Shown here: in pieces, positions 49,291 to 63,132 of the stretch | Position numbering within the stretch: position 1 is the first letter of the stretch | Layout: the number at the start of each line of letters is the position of its first letter | NCBI RefSeq assembly: GCF_032854445.1 | Contig: NC_088295.1 | Coordinates: 748,501-812,500 of the forward strand | Direction: 5' to 3' | Length of the DNA: 64,000 bases | Source: Liolophura sinensis | Taxonomy: Eukaryota; Mollusca; Polyplacophora; Chitonida; Chitonidae | Made by a program: the position numbers and the translations under genes | Notes under the pieces: model-generated | The model's input: the letters and a program-made list of their open reading frames with translations, nothing else | Told to the model about the DNA's origin: nothing | Databases searched by the model: none

Positions 49291-49549
49291 ATTGGCGTTA
49301 AGCTAAACATTCATTCATTCATTTCCCACTCAGGACTATGCCATGATTATACCAATAATTTAAAGTTGGTGGCCCAATAGCACACGGTGCCGTACCAATC
49401 CCAAGGATTTCTATTTCGTTGCCTCCGCTTGCTGCACATTCCTCTGTTTACATATTTGTTTCTATACCACATGATGCTAGGCAAGCCCTCCAGATTTATA
49501 TTTGGTTGTCTGTCAAACGATACCGTACAAATCCAAAACAATTTATAAC

Positions 49550-52075
49550 CGATTGTTTATCACATGATGCCTTATCAATCCCCACAATTTATATTTGGCT
49601 CTCTATCATACGATGTGCCTTACCAGTCACCACAATCTTTATTTGGTTGTCCATCACATGATGCCTTGACAATCCCCACAATTTACATTTGGTTGTCTAC
49701 CACATGATGCTTTAGCAATCCCCACAATTTACATTTGGTTGTCTACCACATGGTGCCTTGCCAATCCCCACAATTTGCATTTGGTTGTCTACCACATGGT
49801 GCCTTGCCAATCCCCACAATTTATATTTGGTTGTTTACCACATGATGCCCTGCCAATCCCCACAATATACATTTGGTTGTCTACAACATGATGCCTTACC
49901 AATCAAACAATTTATATTGGGTGTCTACCACATGATGCCTTACCAATCTCCACAATTTACATTTGGTTGTCTACAACATGATGCCTTGACAATCCCCACA
50001 ATTTACATTTGGTTGTCTACAACATGATGCCTTGACAATCCCCACAATTTATATTTGGTTGTTTACCACATGATCCCTTGCCAATCCCCACAATTTACAT
50101 TTGGTTTTCTACCACATGATGCCTTGCCAGTCCCCACAATTTACATTTGGTTGTCTACCACATGATGCCTTACCAATCTCCACAATTTACATTTGGTTGT
50201 CTACCACATGATCCCTTACCAATCTCCACAATTTACATTTGGTTGTCTACCACATGATGCCTTACCAATCTCCACAATTTACATTTGCTTGTCTACCACA
50301 TGATGCCTTGACAATCCCCACAATTTATATTTGGTTGTCTACCACATGATGCCCTGCCAATCCCCACAATATACATTTGGTTGTCTACAACATGATGCCT
50401 GACAATCCCCACAATTTATATTTGGTTGTCTACCACATGATGCCCTGCCAATCCCCACAATATACATTTGGTTGTCTACAAAATGATGCCTGACAATCCC
50501 CACAATTTATATTTGGTTGTCTACCACATGATGCCCTGCCAATCCCCACAATATACATTTGGTTGTCTACAACATGATGCCTGACAATCCCCACAATTTA
50601 TATTTGGTTGTCTACCACATGATGCCCTGCCAATCCCCACAATATACATTTGGTTGTCTACAACATGATGCCTGACAATCCCCACAATTTATATTTGGTT
50701 GTCTACCACATGATGCCCTGCCAATCCCCACAATATACATTTGGTTGTCTACAAAATGATGCCTGACAATCCCCACAATTTATATTTGGTTGTCTACCAC
50801 ATGATGCCTTGACAATCCCCACAAGTTATATTTGGCTGTCAACCACATGATGCCTTACCAATCAAACAATTTATATTGGGTGTCTACCACATGATGCCTT
50901 GCCGTTCCCCACAATTTATATTTGGTTGTCCACCACAAAATACTTTACCGATCCCCACAATTTATATTTGGTTGTTTACCACATGATGCCTTACCAATCT
51001 CCACAATTTATATTTGGTTGTTTACCACATGATGCCTTGCCGATCCCCACAATTTATATTTGGTTGTCCACCACAAAATACTTTACCGACCCACACAATT
51101 TATATTTGGTTGTCTATCACATGTTGCCTTGACAATCTCCACAAGTTATATTTGGTTGTTTACCACATGATGCCTTACCAATCAACTCAGTTTATATTTG
51201 GTTGTCTACCGCAGGCCTCACCGATCCCCACAATTTATATTTGGTTGTCCACCACAAAATACTTAACCGATCCCCACAATTTATATTTGGTTGTTTACCA
51301 CATGATGCCTTACCAATCTCCACAATTTATATTTGGTTGTTTACCACATGATGCCTTGCCGATCCCCACAATTTATATTTGGTTGTCCACCACAAAATAC
51401 TTTACCGACCCACACAATTTACATTTGGTTGTCTATCACATGTTGCCTTGACAATCTCCACAAGTTATATTTGGTTGTTTACCACATGATGCCTTACCAA
51501 TCAACTCAGTTTATATTTGGTTGTCTACCGCAGGCCTCACCGATCCCCACAATTTATATTTGGTTGTCCACCACAAAATACTTTACCGATCCCCACAACT
51601 TACATTTGGTTGACTACCCCATGATGCCTTTACAATCTCCACAATTTATATTTGGTTGTTTACCACATGATCCCTTGACAATCCCCACAATTTACATTTG
51701 GTTGTCTACCACATGATGCCTTGCCAATCCCCACAATTTACATTTGGTTTTCTACCACATGATGCCTTGACAATCCCCACAAGTTACATTTGGTTGTCTA
51801 CCACATGATCCCTTGCCAATCCCCACAACTTACATTTGGCTGTCTACCGCATCATGCCTCACCGATCACCACTCTTTATATTTGGTTGTCCACCACAAAA
51901 TACTTTACCGATCTCCACAATTTATATTCGGTTGTCTACCACATGATGCCTTGACAATCCCCACTATTTATACTTGGCTGTTCACTACATAATGCCTGAC
52001 AAATCAACACATTTTACATTTGGTTGTCTACCACATGATGTCATACCAACCCTCACACTTTAAATTTTATTCAGA
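49550..52075. repeat. Tandem array, 46-bp unit with higher-order blocks
   Basis: About 54 copies of ccacatgatgccttgccaat, ccccacaatttatatttggt, tgtcta. From about 50330 to 50790 a 91-bp dimer (46 plus 45) repeats about five times. Blocks starting near 51014 and 51333 repeat at 319 bp, about seven units. Confidence 0.93.
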
Positions 52076-52129
52076 TTGTGTACCACATACCTATACAAAT
52101 CCCCATAATTTAAATTTGGTATATATATA

Positions 52130-52925
52130 GCTGTTTTATACATGTTGTACCAATATACCACACGACAGTGTAACAATCTACCACATGATAGTGAACCAAT
52201 ATACCACCTGATAGTGTACCAATATACCACATTATAGTGTACCAATCTACCACGTGATAGTGTACCAATATACCACATGATAGTGAACCAATATACCACA
52301 TGATAGTGTACCAATGTGCCACATGATAGTATATCAATCTACCACGTGGTAGTGTACCAATCTACCACATGACACTTCACCAATCTACCCCATTAAAATG
52401 TACCAATTTACCACATAACACTTCACCAATTTACCCCATTATAGTGTGCCAATCTACCACATGACAGTGTACAAATCTACTACATTATAGTGTGCCAATC
52501 TACCACATGACACTGTACAAATCTACCACATTATGGTGTGCCAATCTACCACATGACACTGAACAAATCTACCACATCATAGAGTGCCAATCTACCATAT
52601 GACACTGTGCAAATCTACTACATTATAGTGTGCCAATCTACCACATGACACAGTACAAATCTACCACATTATAGTGTGCCAATCTACCACATGACACTGT
52701 ACAAATCTACTACATTATAGTGTGCCAATCTACTATATGACACTTTACAAATCTACCACACTATAGTGTACCAATCTGCCACATCACACTGTACAAATCT
52801 ACCACATGACAGTGTACCACTCTACCACTGGATTGTGTACCAGTATACTATATGATAGTGTACCAATCTAGCACAGGATAGTGTACCATTATACCACATG
52901 ATAGTGTACCAATGCCTCAGTTCTC
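52130..52925. repeat. Tandem array, about 24-bp unit, partly dimeric (48 bp)
   Basis: Copies of taccacatgatagtgtaccaa. In the central part two forms alternate (ccacatgacactgtacaaat and ctacattatagtgtgccaat), making a 48-bp dimer. Confidence 0.9.
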
Positions 52926-53984
52926 ATTCATACAGTGAGATAATCGTGTGTATAAAGTGGCGTTCTTTGCCAGTACTTGCCTCGGCAAACGTGATGGAAT
53001 GTCTACCGTTATTTTCCTGCAACGCTCCAGTCACATTAAAGATGTAACAGTGAATGGGTTACGTTGTGGTCCGCTAGCACAGCAGGTTTATCACCCTCTT
53101 GTTAGATCCGTGACAATGAGCCCCCTCCAGCTCTCTGAACTTCCTGTCCCCCTCTTCCCGCTCTCTTTTTCTCCTCGATCATCCGACTTTTCCTCCGTCT
53201 CCCTGAATTCCCATAGAATGACCTGCTGTCTGTTAGCTAGTTCAAAGATTGGCCAGCTTCAACACTACCTCGATGGACATCCACTTGTCGTTTACTCAAA
53301 ATTATCAAACGCCTTTAAAAAGTTTTTTTAAAACGTTTCACATGTTAGTGATAGAGATAAAACGAAATCCCGATACAGTGGATTGTCTTCTGTCATATGT
53401 ATTGTGGACATGGAGATTTTACTGTATTGTATAACTTTGTCCTTTGAGACAGCAGATTGTTCAATTTATGATCCATCCCTTATGCATGTTATCCCAAGAC
53501 CTGGCGTCATGGCGGGAGGATATGGCTGAGTTAATCCAACGAATCATATACCCATCACTCCCAGCCCCATAAACTGTCCTCAGCCTGGTCCTGTGTCCCT
53601 TATTCTCATCATTCCCCAAATCTCCCTCCTGCCATTCATGTTCCTGTGTCCCCCATCAACCAGGAAGAATCTCATCGGGCAAGTTAATATTGTTTCACAG
53701 GTAGAGTCAACAAGACAATTTTCTAATTAGATCCGCTGGAATTCTGACCGGTGCAAATGAAAGTAATCAGGCTTCACAAGGCGGCAGTGTGACACGTTTG
53801 ATGGGTAACTAACATCAGCCTCAGTTCAGGGCAGTGTGTGTCAATCGACCAGCCCCAGGCTCCCTTCTTCACTCTCCGGGCTGTCCGTATTCTCTGCGCA
53901 TGCCAAGTCAGAACAGACAGTTAAAGTTTGCTGTTAGTCAAGTCAAAAACTGATCTTAATGCTTTAAGGAACCCTCACACTTGT
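52926..53984. other. Unique intergenic island of about 1 kb; no gene recognised
   Basis: Higher complexity and GC than its surroundings. A plus-strand open frame of 127 codons (52948-53331) is Ser/Leu-rich and has no recognisable domain or splice context, so I do not call it a gene. A conserved regulatory island or decayed exon is possible. Confidence 0.4.
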
Positions 53985-56900
53985 CCCTACTCTGATGTCT
54001 CACGGTGTAGTTTGTATTCTAGCTGTGTGACTTTGTGAATATCTCACGGTGTAGTTTGTCCTCTAGCTGTCTGACTTTGTAAATATCTCACGGTGTAGTG
54101 TGTCCTCTACCTGTCTGACTTTGTGCATACCTCACAGTGTAGTTTGTCCTCTAGCTGTGTGACTTTGTGAATATCTCACGGTGTAGTTTGTATTCTAGCT
54201 GTGTGACTTTGTGAATATCTCACGGTGTAGTTTGTCCTCTACCTGTCTGACTTTGAAAATATCTCACGGTGTAGTTTGTCCTCTACCTGTCTGACTTTGT
54301 GCATACCTCACAGTGTAGTTTGTCCTCTAGCTGTGTGACTTTGTGAATATCTCACGGTGTAGTTTGTCCTCTAGCTGTCTGACTTTGTAAATATCTCACG
54401 GTGTAGTTTGTCCTCTACCTGTCTGACTTTGTGCATACCTCACAGTGTAGTTTGTCCTCTAGCTGTGTGACTTTGTGAATATCTCACGGTGTAGTTTGTC
54501 CTCTAGCTGTGTGACTTTGTGAATATCTCACGGTGTAGTTTGTATTCTAGCTGTGTGACTTTGTGAATATCTCACGGTGTAGTTTGTATTCTAGCTGTGT
54601 GACTTTGTGAATATCTCACGGTGTAGTTTGTCCTCTAGCTGTCTGACTGTGTATCGCACAGTGTTGTTTGTCCTCTAGCTGTGTAACTTTGTGCATATCG
54701 CACACTGTAGTTTGTCCTCTAGCTGTGTGACTTTATGCATATCCCACAGTGTTGTTTGTTTTCTAGCTCTTTGAATTCGTCTATAACACACAGTGTAGTT
54801 TGTCCTCTACCTGTCTGACTTTGTGCATGGCGCACAGTGTTGTTTGTTCTCTAGCTGTTTGAATTTGTCCATATCACACAGTGTTGTTTGTCCTCTAGCT
54901 GTGTGACTTTGTGCATATCGCACAGTGTAGTTTGTCCATTAGCTGTCTGACTTTGTGCATATCGCATAGTGTTGTTTGTCTTCTAGCAGTGTGACATTGT
55001 GCATATCGCATAGTGTTGTTTGTCCTCTAGCTGTGTGACATTGTGCATATCGCATAGTGTAGTTTGTCCTCTAGCTGTGTGACTATGTGCATATCCCACA
55101 CTGTAGTTTGTCCTCTAGCTGTCTGACTGTGCATATCACACAATGTAATTTGTCCTCTAGCTGTGTGACTATGTGCATATCGTACACAGTAGTTTGTCCT
55201 TTAGCTGTCTCACTGTGCATATCCCACAGTGTTGTTTGGCCTGTAGCTGTCTGACTTTGTGGGTATCGCACAGTGTAGCTTGTCGTTTACCTGACTGACT
55301 TTGTGCATATTGCACAGCGTAGTTTGTCCTCTAGGTGTGTGACTGTGTATTGCACAGTACTGTTTGTCCCCTAGCTGTGTGACTTTGTGCATATTACACA
55401 TTGTTGTTTGTCCTCTAACTCTTTGAATTTGTTCATATCGCACACTGTAGTTTGTCCTCTAGCTGTCTGACTTTGTGCATATCGCAGAGTGTAGTTTGTC
55501 CTTTGACTGTGCGACTTTGTGCATGTCGCAGAGTGTAGTTTGTCCTCTAGCTGTGTGACTATGTGCATATCCCACAGTGTTGTTTGTCCTCTATCTGTTT
55601 GAATTTGTCCATATCACACAGTGTTGTTTGTCCTCTAGCTGTGTGACTTTGTGCACAGTGTTGTTTGTCCTCTAGCCGTGTGACATTGTGCATATCACAC
55701 AGTGTAGTTTGTCCTCTAGCTGTGTGACCTTGTGCATATCGCACAGTGTAGTTTGTCCTTTAGTTGTTTGAATTTGTCCATATCGCACAGTGTTGTTTGT
55801 CCTCTTGCTGTGTGACTTTGTGCATATGGCACAGTGTAGTTTGTCCTCTATCTGTGTGACTTTGTGCATATAACACAGTGTTGTTTCTTTTCCAGCTGTT
55901 TTAAATTGTGCACATCGCACCGAGATTTTTGCATATCGCACAGGGAAGTTTGTCCTATAGCAGTGTAACTTTGTGCATATCGCACACAGTAGTTTGTCCT
56001 CTGGCTGTGAGACTTTGTGCATACTGCACAGTGTTGTTTGTCCCCTAGCTGTGAGACTTTGTGCATATCGCACAATGTGGTTTGTCTCCTAGCTGCCTGA
56101 CTTTATGCGTATCACACACTGTAATTTGTTCTCTAGCTGCCTAACTTTGTGCATATTACACAGTATAGGTTCACCTCTAGGTATTAGAATCTGTGCATAT
56201 CGCACAGTGTAGTATCTCCTCTAGCTGTGTAACTTTGTGCATAGTTTGTCCTCTAGCTGTGTGACTGTGTATCGCGCAGTGTTGTTTGTCCTCTAGCTGT
56301 GTGACTTTGTGCATATGGCACAGTGTTGTTTGTCCTTCAGATGTTTGACTTTGTGCACATTGCAAACTGTTGTTTGTCCTCTAACAGTGTGACCTTGTGC
56401 ATATCGCACACTGTAGTAAATCCTCTAGCTGTGTGACTTTGTGCATATGGCACAGTGTTGTTTGTCCTTCAGATGTTTGACTTTGTGCACATTGCAAACT
56501 GTTGTTTGTCCTCTAACAGTGTGACCTTGTGCATATCGCACACTGTAGTAAATCCTCTAGCTGTGTGACTTTGTGCATATGGCACAGTGTTGTTTGTCCT
56601 CTGATTGTCTGACTTTGTGCATATAGCACAACGGAGTTTGTCCTTTAGCTGTATGACTTTGTGCGTATAGCGCAGTGTATTTTGTCCTTTAGATGCCTAA
56701 CTTTGTGCATATTGCTCAGTGTAGTTTCTACTCTAGCTCTGTGACTTTGTGCATACCTCACAGTGTAGTTTATCCTCTAGCTGTCTGACTGTGCATAGCA
56801 CAGTATTGTTTGTCCTCTAGCTGTGTGACTTTGTGCATGTGGCACAGTGTTGTTTGTCCTTTAGCTGTGTGACTTTGTGAATATCTCACGGTGTAGTTTG

Positions 56901-57560
56901 CCCTCTAGCTGTGTGAGTGTGCATATTGCACACTGTTGTTTGTCCTCTAGCTGTTTGACGTTGTGCATATTACCCAGTGTTGTTTGTTTTTTTTTAGCTG
57001 TTTGGCTTTGTGCATATTGCACACTGTAGTTTTTCCTCTAGCTGTTTGAAGTTTGTGCATACCACACAGTGTGGTTTGTCCTCTAGTTGTCTGACTGTCC
57101 ATTTCGCACAGTGTTGCTTGCCCTCTAGCTGTGTGACTTTGTGCATATTGCACAGTGTTGTTTGTCCTCTATCTGTGTGACTTTGTGCATATCACACAGT
57201 TTTGTTTGTCTTCTAGCTGAGTGACTTTGTGCATATTGCACATAGTTGTTTGTCCTCTAGCTGTGTGACTTTGTGCATATCGCACACTGTTGTTTGTCCT
57301 CTAGCTGAGTGACTTTGTGCATATTACACAGTGTCGTTTGCTTTCTGTCTGTTTGATTTTGTGCATATTGCACACTGTAGTTCGTCCTCTAGCTCTTTGA
57401 ATTTTGTGCATATCGCACTCTGTAGTTTGTCCTCTAGCTGTTTGAATTTTGTGCATGTTGCACACTGTATTTTGTTCTATAGCAGTGTGCCTGTGCATTT
57501 CGCACAGTGTTGTTTGTTCTCTAGCTGTGTGACTGTGCATATCGCAGTGTCTTTCATATT
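53985..57560. repeat. Tandem array, 44-bp unit
   Basis: About 80 copies built on agtttgtcctctagctgtgt, gactttgtgaatatctcacg, gtgt. The first about 650 bp is homogeneous (atatctcacggtgtag); the rest is much more diverse (atatcgcacagtgttg), implying an older part and a recently homogenised edge. Minus-strand open frames are by-products. Confidence 0.93.
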
Positions 57561-57639
57561 GATTAGTGAAAATTTCCAATTCTCGCCCATATGGATAACT
57601 GTTAAGACTTGTAATGTATTTATGACACTAAATACATTG

Positions 57640-59125
57640 TGTCGCTCATCTTCTGCTCCACAATTCCATGTCATCACCCTTGTGTCACATATATTCCGTT
57701 CCACATTTCTATGTCATTACCCCGTTGTGTCGCTCATCTTCTGCTCCACAATTCCATGTCATCACCCTTGTGTCACATATATTCCGTTCCACATTTCTAT
57801 GTCATTACCCCGTTGTGTCGCTCATCTTCTGCTCCACAATTCCATGTCATCACCCTTGTGTCACATATATTCCGTTCCACATTTCTATGTCATTACCCCG
57901 TTGTGCCGCTCATATTTTGCTCCGCAATTCCATGTCATTAGCCTTTGTGTCACACATATTCTGCTCCACAATTCCATGTCATTACCACTTGGTGTCGCAC
58001 ATATTCTGCTCCACAATTCTATGTCATTACCCCTTGTGACGCACATATTCTGTTTCATGTTTCCATGTCATTACCCTTGGTGTCCCTAATATTCCACTCC
58101 ACAATTAAATGTTATTACCCTTTGTGTCACACATATTCTGCTCCACAATTCCATGTTGTTACTTTTGTATCGCTCATATTCTGCTCCACAATTAAATGTC
58201 ATTACCCTTTGTGTCACACATATTCTGCTCCACAATTCCATGTTGTTACCCTTGTGTCGCTCATATTCTGCTCCACAATTCCATGCTGTTACCTTTATAT
58301 CGCTCATATTCTGCTTAACAATTCCATGTCATTAGCCTTTGTGTCACACATATTCTGCTCCACAATTCCATGTCATTAGCCTTTGTGTCGCACATATTTT
58401 GCTCCACCTTTCTATGTCATTAGCCTTTGTGTCGCTCATATTCTGCTCCACAATTAAATGTCATTACCCTTTGTGTCACACATATTCTGCTCCACAATTC
58501 CATGTTGTTACCCTTGTGTCGCTCATATTCTGCTCCACAATTCCATGCTGTTACCTTTATATCGCTCATATTCTGCTTAACAATTCCATGTCATTATCCT
58601 TTGTGTCACACATATTCTACACCACAATTCCATGTCATTAGCCTTTGTGTCACACATATTCTACACCACAATTCCATGTCATTAGCCTTTGTGTCGCTCA
58701 TATTCTTCTCTACAATTCCATATCATTACTTTTTTGTCAGACATATTCTGCTCCATAATTCCATGTCAATACCCCTTTGTGTCGCTCATATTCTGCTCCA
58801 CAATTAAATGTCATTACCCTTGTGTCACACATATTCTGCTCCACAATTCCATGTTGTTACTTTTTTGTCACACACATTCTGCTCCACAATTCCATGTTGT
58901 TACTTTTTTGTCACACACATTCTGCTCCACAATTCCATTTTGTTACATTTGTATCGCTCTTATTATACTCCACATTTCCATATTGTTACCTTTGTATCGC
59001 TCATATTCTGCTCCACAATTCCATTTTGTTACATTTGTATCGCTCATATTCTTCTCCACTATTCTAATGTTGTTACTTTTGTATCGCTCATATTCTTCTC
59101 CACCATTCCTTGTTATTATCGAATT
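57640..59125. repeat. Second tandem array with 44-bp period, unrelated sequence
   Basis: About 33 copies of cattaccctttgtgtcacac, atattctgctccacaattcc, atgt. The first about 260 bp repeats as about 88-bp dimers (cgctcatcttctgctcc alternating with catatattccgttccac). Confidence 0.92.
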
Positions 59126-59439
59126 GTACAGCTCATACATGCGATTTAAAACTAGTATATATAACCAACAATTATTTCATAATGCATTGCGTTACAACAT
59201 GGTTTGTAAAAAAAGAAATAAACTGGTGGGAATAAAACCCCGAAGGGTTTGTTATACCTTTGATACAGAAACAAGAATACCAATTCTTCCATAATAACGT
59301 ACATATGCTTATTAAGTTCATAATATTATAACTTGTAGGTATCTATAGTTGATAATTAACAGGCGAACTAGTCTATGTTCTGCTCCGCTTTTAACAAATT
59401 TAGTGGTTATATCAAGAACAAAGCAACTAAACTCCACAT

Positions 59440-61800
59440 AGAAGATATTGTTTTAATTGACACTTAAATAAAGATTGCGTTTTAGCTCAAATGGTAAATT
59501 ATTCCACAGCCTAGGTCCTGTTACATTTGTAGAATAACGTGAAAGATTCGAACAGTATAATGCAAAGAACAAATTAACCCTTGCACTGCTAGTGGGGGTA
59601 CATGTGAACTCTATCAACCTCGCAGAAGATGGAAATGCTATATACTTTTATGATCAAATTTTAGTGGTGAAATTTGTTAATTTTAAATAAATTTAATAGA
59701 TTTAAGTCTCTAAACAAGGGTTCGGTGGGGGCTAGCATCCCACATGGCCATTAATCGTACAATTCTTGTCTGAAGTATTATCAGCAGTTGCAGAGGTGTG
59801 ATATTACCCCAGATGAGATTAGAATCGGACAAATAGGAAGTAATATAGTATATGAAGAGTTTTGTTAAGGTATTTGGTGATATGACCAAACCCTCCAATA
59901 TTTCGGGATATTTTTTTTTTAATTTCTCTCACATGCATTTTCCAATTTAGGTTGCTGTTAAAACAGACACTTAAGAATTTAAAGCTGTCTACTTGTTCAA
60001 CTGGTGCCCCATTTATTACTACTTCCGAAATAAAGGACTTGCACTTCTTACTTGGACGGATAACCGTGTATTTTGTCTTCGCGATATTTAAAGAGAGTTT
60101 GTTACATGATAACCAAATGTATATTTTTCCTAATTCATTCGACAACAGCTACAAGAGATTTCCTGGGTTGTTACCAGTGATAGTAATACACATATCATCT
60201 GCAAGCAATATGAAATTGAGGAGATATATGACTTTACCAATATCGTTCATATATATTAAAAAGACAATCGGTCCAAGAACAGACCCCTGTGGAACCTCAC
60301 ACGTAACTTCCTCAGGGCTTGAGAGGGTGTTATTATAGTTAACCTGTGGATATCTTGAGAGCAGATAACTACGCAACCATTGGCTATTCCACGAAAACCA
60401 TAATAATGCAGTTTTCGATTAATATGTCATGATTGACGGTGTCAAACTCCTTTGATAAATCTATAAATGCAACTGCGCTGTACTGACCAGACACTCTCGC
60501 TTTATCAGCTTCTCGTGAATTGTTAATACAGCCAAGAATGTAGAGTGGCCTGCTCTAAGGCCGAACTGATTAATATACAAGACTGAGTGTTCCGGTAGGA
60601 AGAATTTCATTCTACTGACCATAATTTGTCCTAAGACTTTGCTAAAGCAAAGAATAAGTGATATTGGGCGATAGATGTTTTCTATTTCAACAACTGCACA
60701 ATAGTAAAGACATGTTGATTAGGTTTGTCTAAGCATTGCCGATAATGTTGCGAAAGTGGTGGTATTTTTGCTGCTAAATCCGAGGCTACGGTGTGGAATA
60801 TTCATTCAAGCTATTCCCAATATCTACTGGATTGGATGTTGCGGTGTTTTATATGGTGAACGATTTCCCTCTGTTCAACAGTCCATTCATAATCCTTCCA
60901 AGTTCCATTTATATTATTGTTACAGCGCTTATAGTGGTGATAGTGGTTATAGTGATTATAGTGGTGATAGTGGTGGTAGTGGATATAGTGGTGATAGTGG
61001 TTGTAGTGGTGATAGTGGTTGTAGTGGTGATAGTGGTTACATCGGTGATAGTGGTTGTAGTGGTGATAGTGGTTACATCGGTGATAGTGGTGACATTGGT
61101 GATAGTGGTGATAGTAGTGATTGTGGTGATAGTGGTTAATTAACTTATTTATTTATTTATTTTATTTTTTTTTTGAAATATATTATCGATTACAGTTTCG
61201 AAATGTGGAGTAACTCGTGTTGGCTTTATTATCTTAGGGGAAAAGCAGCTTGCTTTCATGATGGTAATAAAATCTTGCGTTGGTCCATGTCTTTCAGATT
61301 TAGATAAATCAATACAGAAGTCTCTCACCATTACACTGTTTTTCTTCTCTGCTTTAATATTTTCTAATAATGTCGTTAACTTTGAATTAAAAATTTCAGT
61401 ATTCTTTCCAGGTGGGCGATAAATAATAGCAACTTTGTATGAAATGATATCATCTTTCAGCCCAAGAAAAAGAGTTTGAAACTCTTCCCCACCCTCTGTC
61501 GACGATAAGTCAGTGCGAATCGAATATTCAGAAAACTTGTCATTAACATGTAAAGCAAGGCCTGCCCCTGTTTTGTTATTTGCAGGAGCAGGCAAAGAGT
61601 GTATGTCCAGATCTTGTATATAACTGTTCTATGGAGGGTTTCAGACAGCCTTTAGCTATGCCTATTACAGAGAATTTTAAAAATGTGTTTCTTTAAACCA
61701 ATTCTCTGTAAAATTTTGATTTAAACTTCTGGAGTGAGAATGTATTATAGACAGAGATTCATTGTCGCCAATTTGTGTAGTTTCGATTTGAATCATGATT
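59440..61800 (-). pseudogene. Decayed non-LTR retrotransposon, endonuclease plus reverse transcriptase, minus orientation
   Basis: At 61149-61790 the minus strand shows an AP-endonuclease-like part: IIYRPPGKN, a degraded GDFNIDL (VRDFCIDL) and a TRVT...IDNIF end. At about 59450-60720 reverse-transcriptase pieces occur: an SKVLGQIM region, a QFGLRAGHST finger, QGSVLGPIVFLIYMNDI and LADDMC (FADD-type catalytic box), then an LWNNLPFELK C-terminus. Frameshifts and stops separate them, and the middle of ORF2 is replaced by a microsatellite. The layout fits a Jockey/L2/CR1-type element; the clade is not resolved. Confidence 0.85.
60920..61140. repeat. Microsatellite-like array, 9-bp unit (ggtgatagt)n, inside the LINE copy
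   Basis: A run of gtggtgatagtggttatagt-type repeats lies between the endonuclease and reverse-transcriptase remnants, in place of the linking part of ORF2. Confidence 0.9.
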
Positions 61801-62850
61801 ACATATAGTTTCCAGGTGCAATCACCTGTTAAAGGTTAAGACGTATCTGTCATTCAGTTCTAGTGGATTGAAAGCTAATCTATAAACCCACCTAAATAGT
61901 CAGAGTCAGAGATTGGACAGGAAGCAATATCGACGTCAGCAATATCTGCGTCGAAGAAGGGCAACTGAGAAAGATTGGCTGTGGTAGTAATCGCAGTTAA
62001 TTTATCAACCATTGATACCTATATATGACTTAAATCTTTAATAGATAATCACTATTTTGGGAGTTAGAGAAAGGAGATGTGTGAGTTCAGAGTATATGAT
62101 TGTAGTGAAAAATGACAGACACTCGGAAGAACGGACACAAAACTGTACAACATAAACACACTTGATATACCCATAGGTGCTCAGCCATTGTGAGGTTGAT
62201 CTCTCTCGTTATACGAGGAGAAAAAGAAGACGGAGAAGTTTCAACAAGAAATTTTAGGGTTTTTCTTCCACAGATTCAGTTATATATTTGTCACAGTGGT
62301 ATATTTTATTTTTGTTTAATTTTTGTCTTTATTTCTTTTTGGCGTTGAGTAAAAGTGAAAGTACTATAAAGATGTTGGTGTAATTGTTTTAGTTATTGTA
62401 GGTCTCAAGTTACCAGAGTTTCATTTGTAGTTGTTTCAATTCCGACAGAGATGAAGCCGCATGCAGTTTGAACACTGGGCTTTGGGGTTGTTAGACAGGT
62501 TATCCACGTTCGGGTGGATCACGTGATACGTGGCTACGGTAGTGATTGGCTCGCGCCAGATCATGCGAGCACGTCTTACGATTTTGCACGGATTAAGCAC
62601 ACCAGAGATTTTATCTTTTCGTTTATGTCGTTTGTGTAGGTAGTGTGGAGCCCCACCCTTGTGTGCTTAGGTCGCCTTGAACACAATGGGTTTGACCATT
62701 TTGTGGGTTATGGGCTCAGTGGAGTTCTATCTTATTACAAGTTGTATGGGGGTGCAGTTTTCTCAATGTGGTAGACACATGCGCGTGTGTTCTGGAGTGG
62801 GCTGGGCCTCTGAGGTAACAGTATATGAGCAATGATAATCATGCATATTG
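61801..62850. other. Probable LINE 5' part and flank; no gene recognised
   Basis: The part up to about 62030 has a short minus-strand coding-like stretch (ADIADVDIASCPISDSDYLG) that may belong to the upstream portion of the LINE ORF. Beyond that I see only AT-rich sequence of unknown nature. Confidence 0.35.
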
Positions 62851-62864
62851 CTAGCGTGAATGGA

Positions 62865-63118
62865 TTGATTTATTTATTTATTTGATTGATTGATGTTTTA
62901 CGCCGTACTCAAGAATATTTCACTTATACGACGGCGGCCAGCATTATGGTGGGTGGAAACCGGGCACAACCCGGGGGAAACCCATGACCATCCGCAGGTT
63001 GCTGGCCGGAGAGGAAGCCAGCATGAGCAGGACTTGAACTCACAGCTACCGCATTGGTGAGAGGCTCCTGGGTCATTACGCTGCGCTAGCGCGCTAACCG
63101 ACTGAGCCACGGAGGCCC
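62865..63118 (-). mobile_element. tRNA-derived SINE, minus orientation, with 14-bp target-site duplication
   Basis: Nearly identical to the copy at 14526 in reverse: tgttttacgccgtactcaag, attatggtggg, cttgaactcacagct and a complete head ending gactgagccacggaggcccc. About 20 bp around ccttcccacgtacgg is deleted, joining gctgg to ccggagagg. The flanking duplication ctagcgtgaatgga is at 62851-62864 and 63119-63132. Confidence 0.93.
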
Positions 63119-63132
63119 CTAGCGTGAATGGA

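Noticed and set aside
52948-53331. Possible gene of 127 codons in the unique island
   Set aside because: Low-complexity Ser/Leu/Pro content, no domain, no splice context and no supporting codon pattern.
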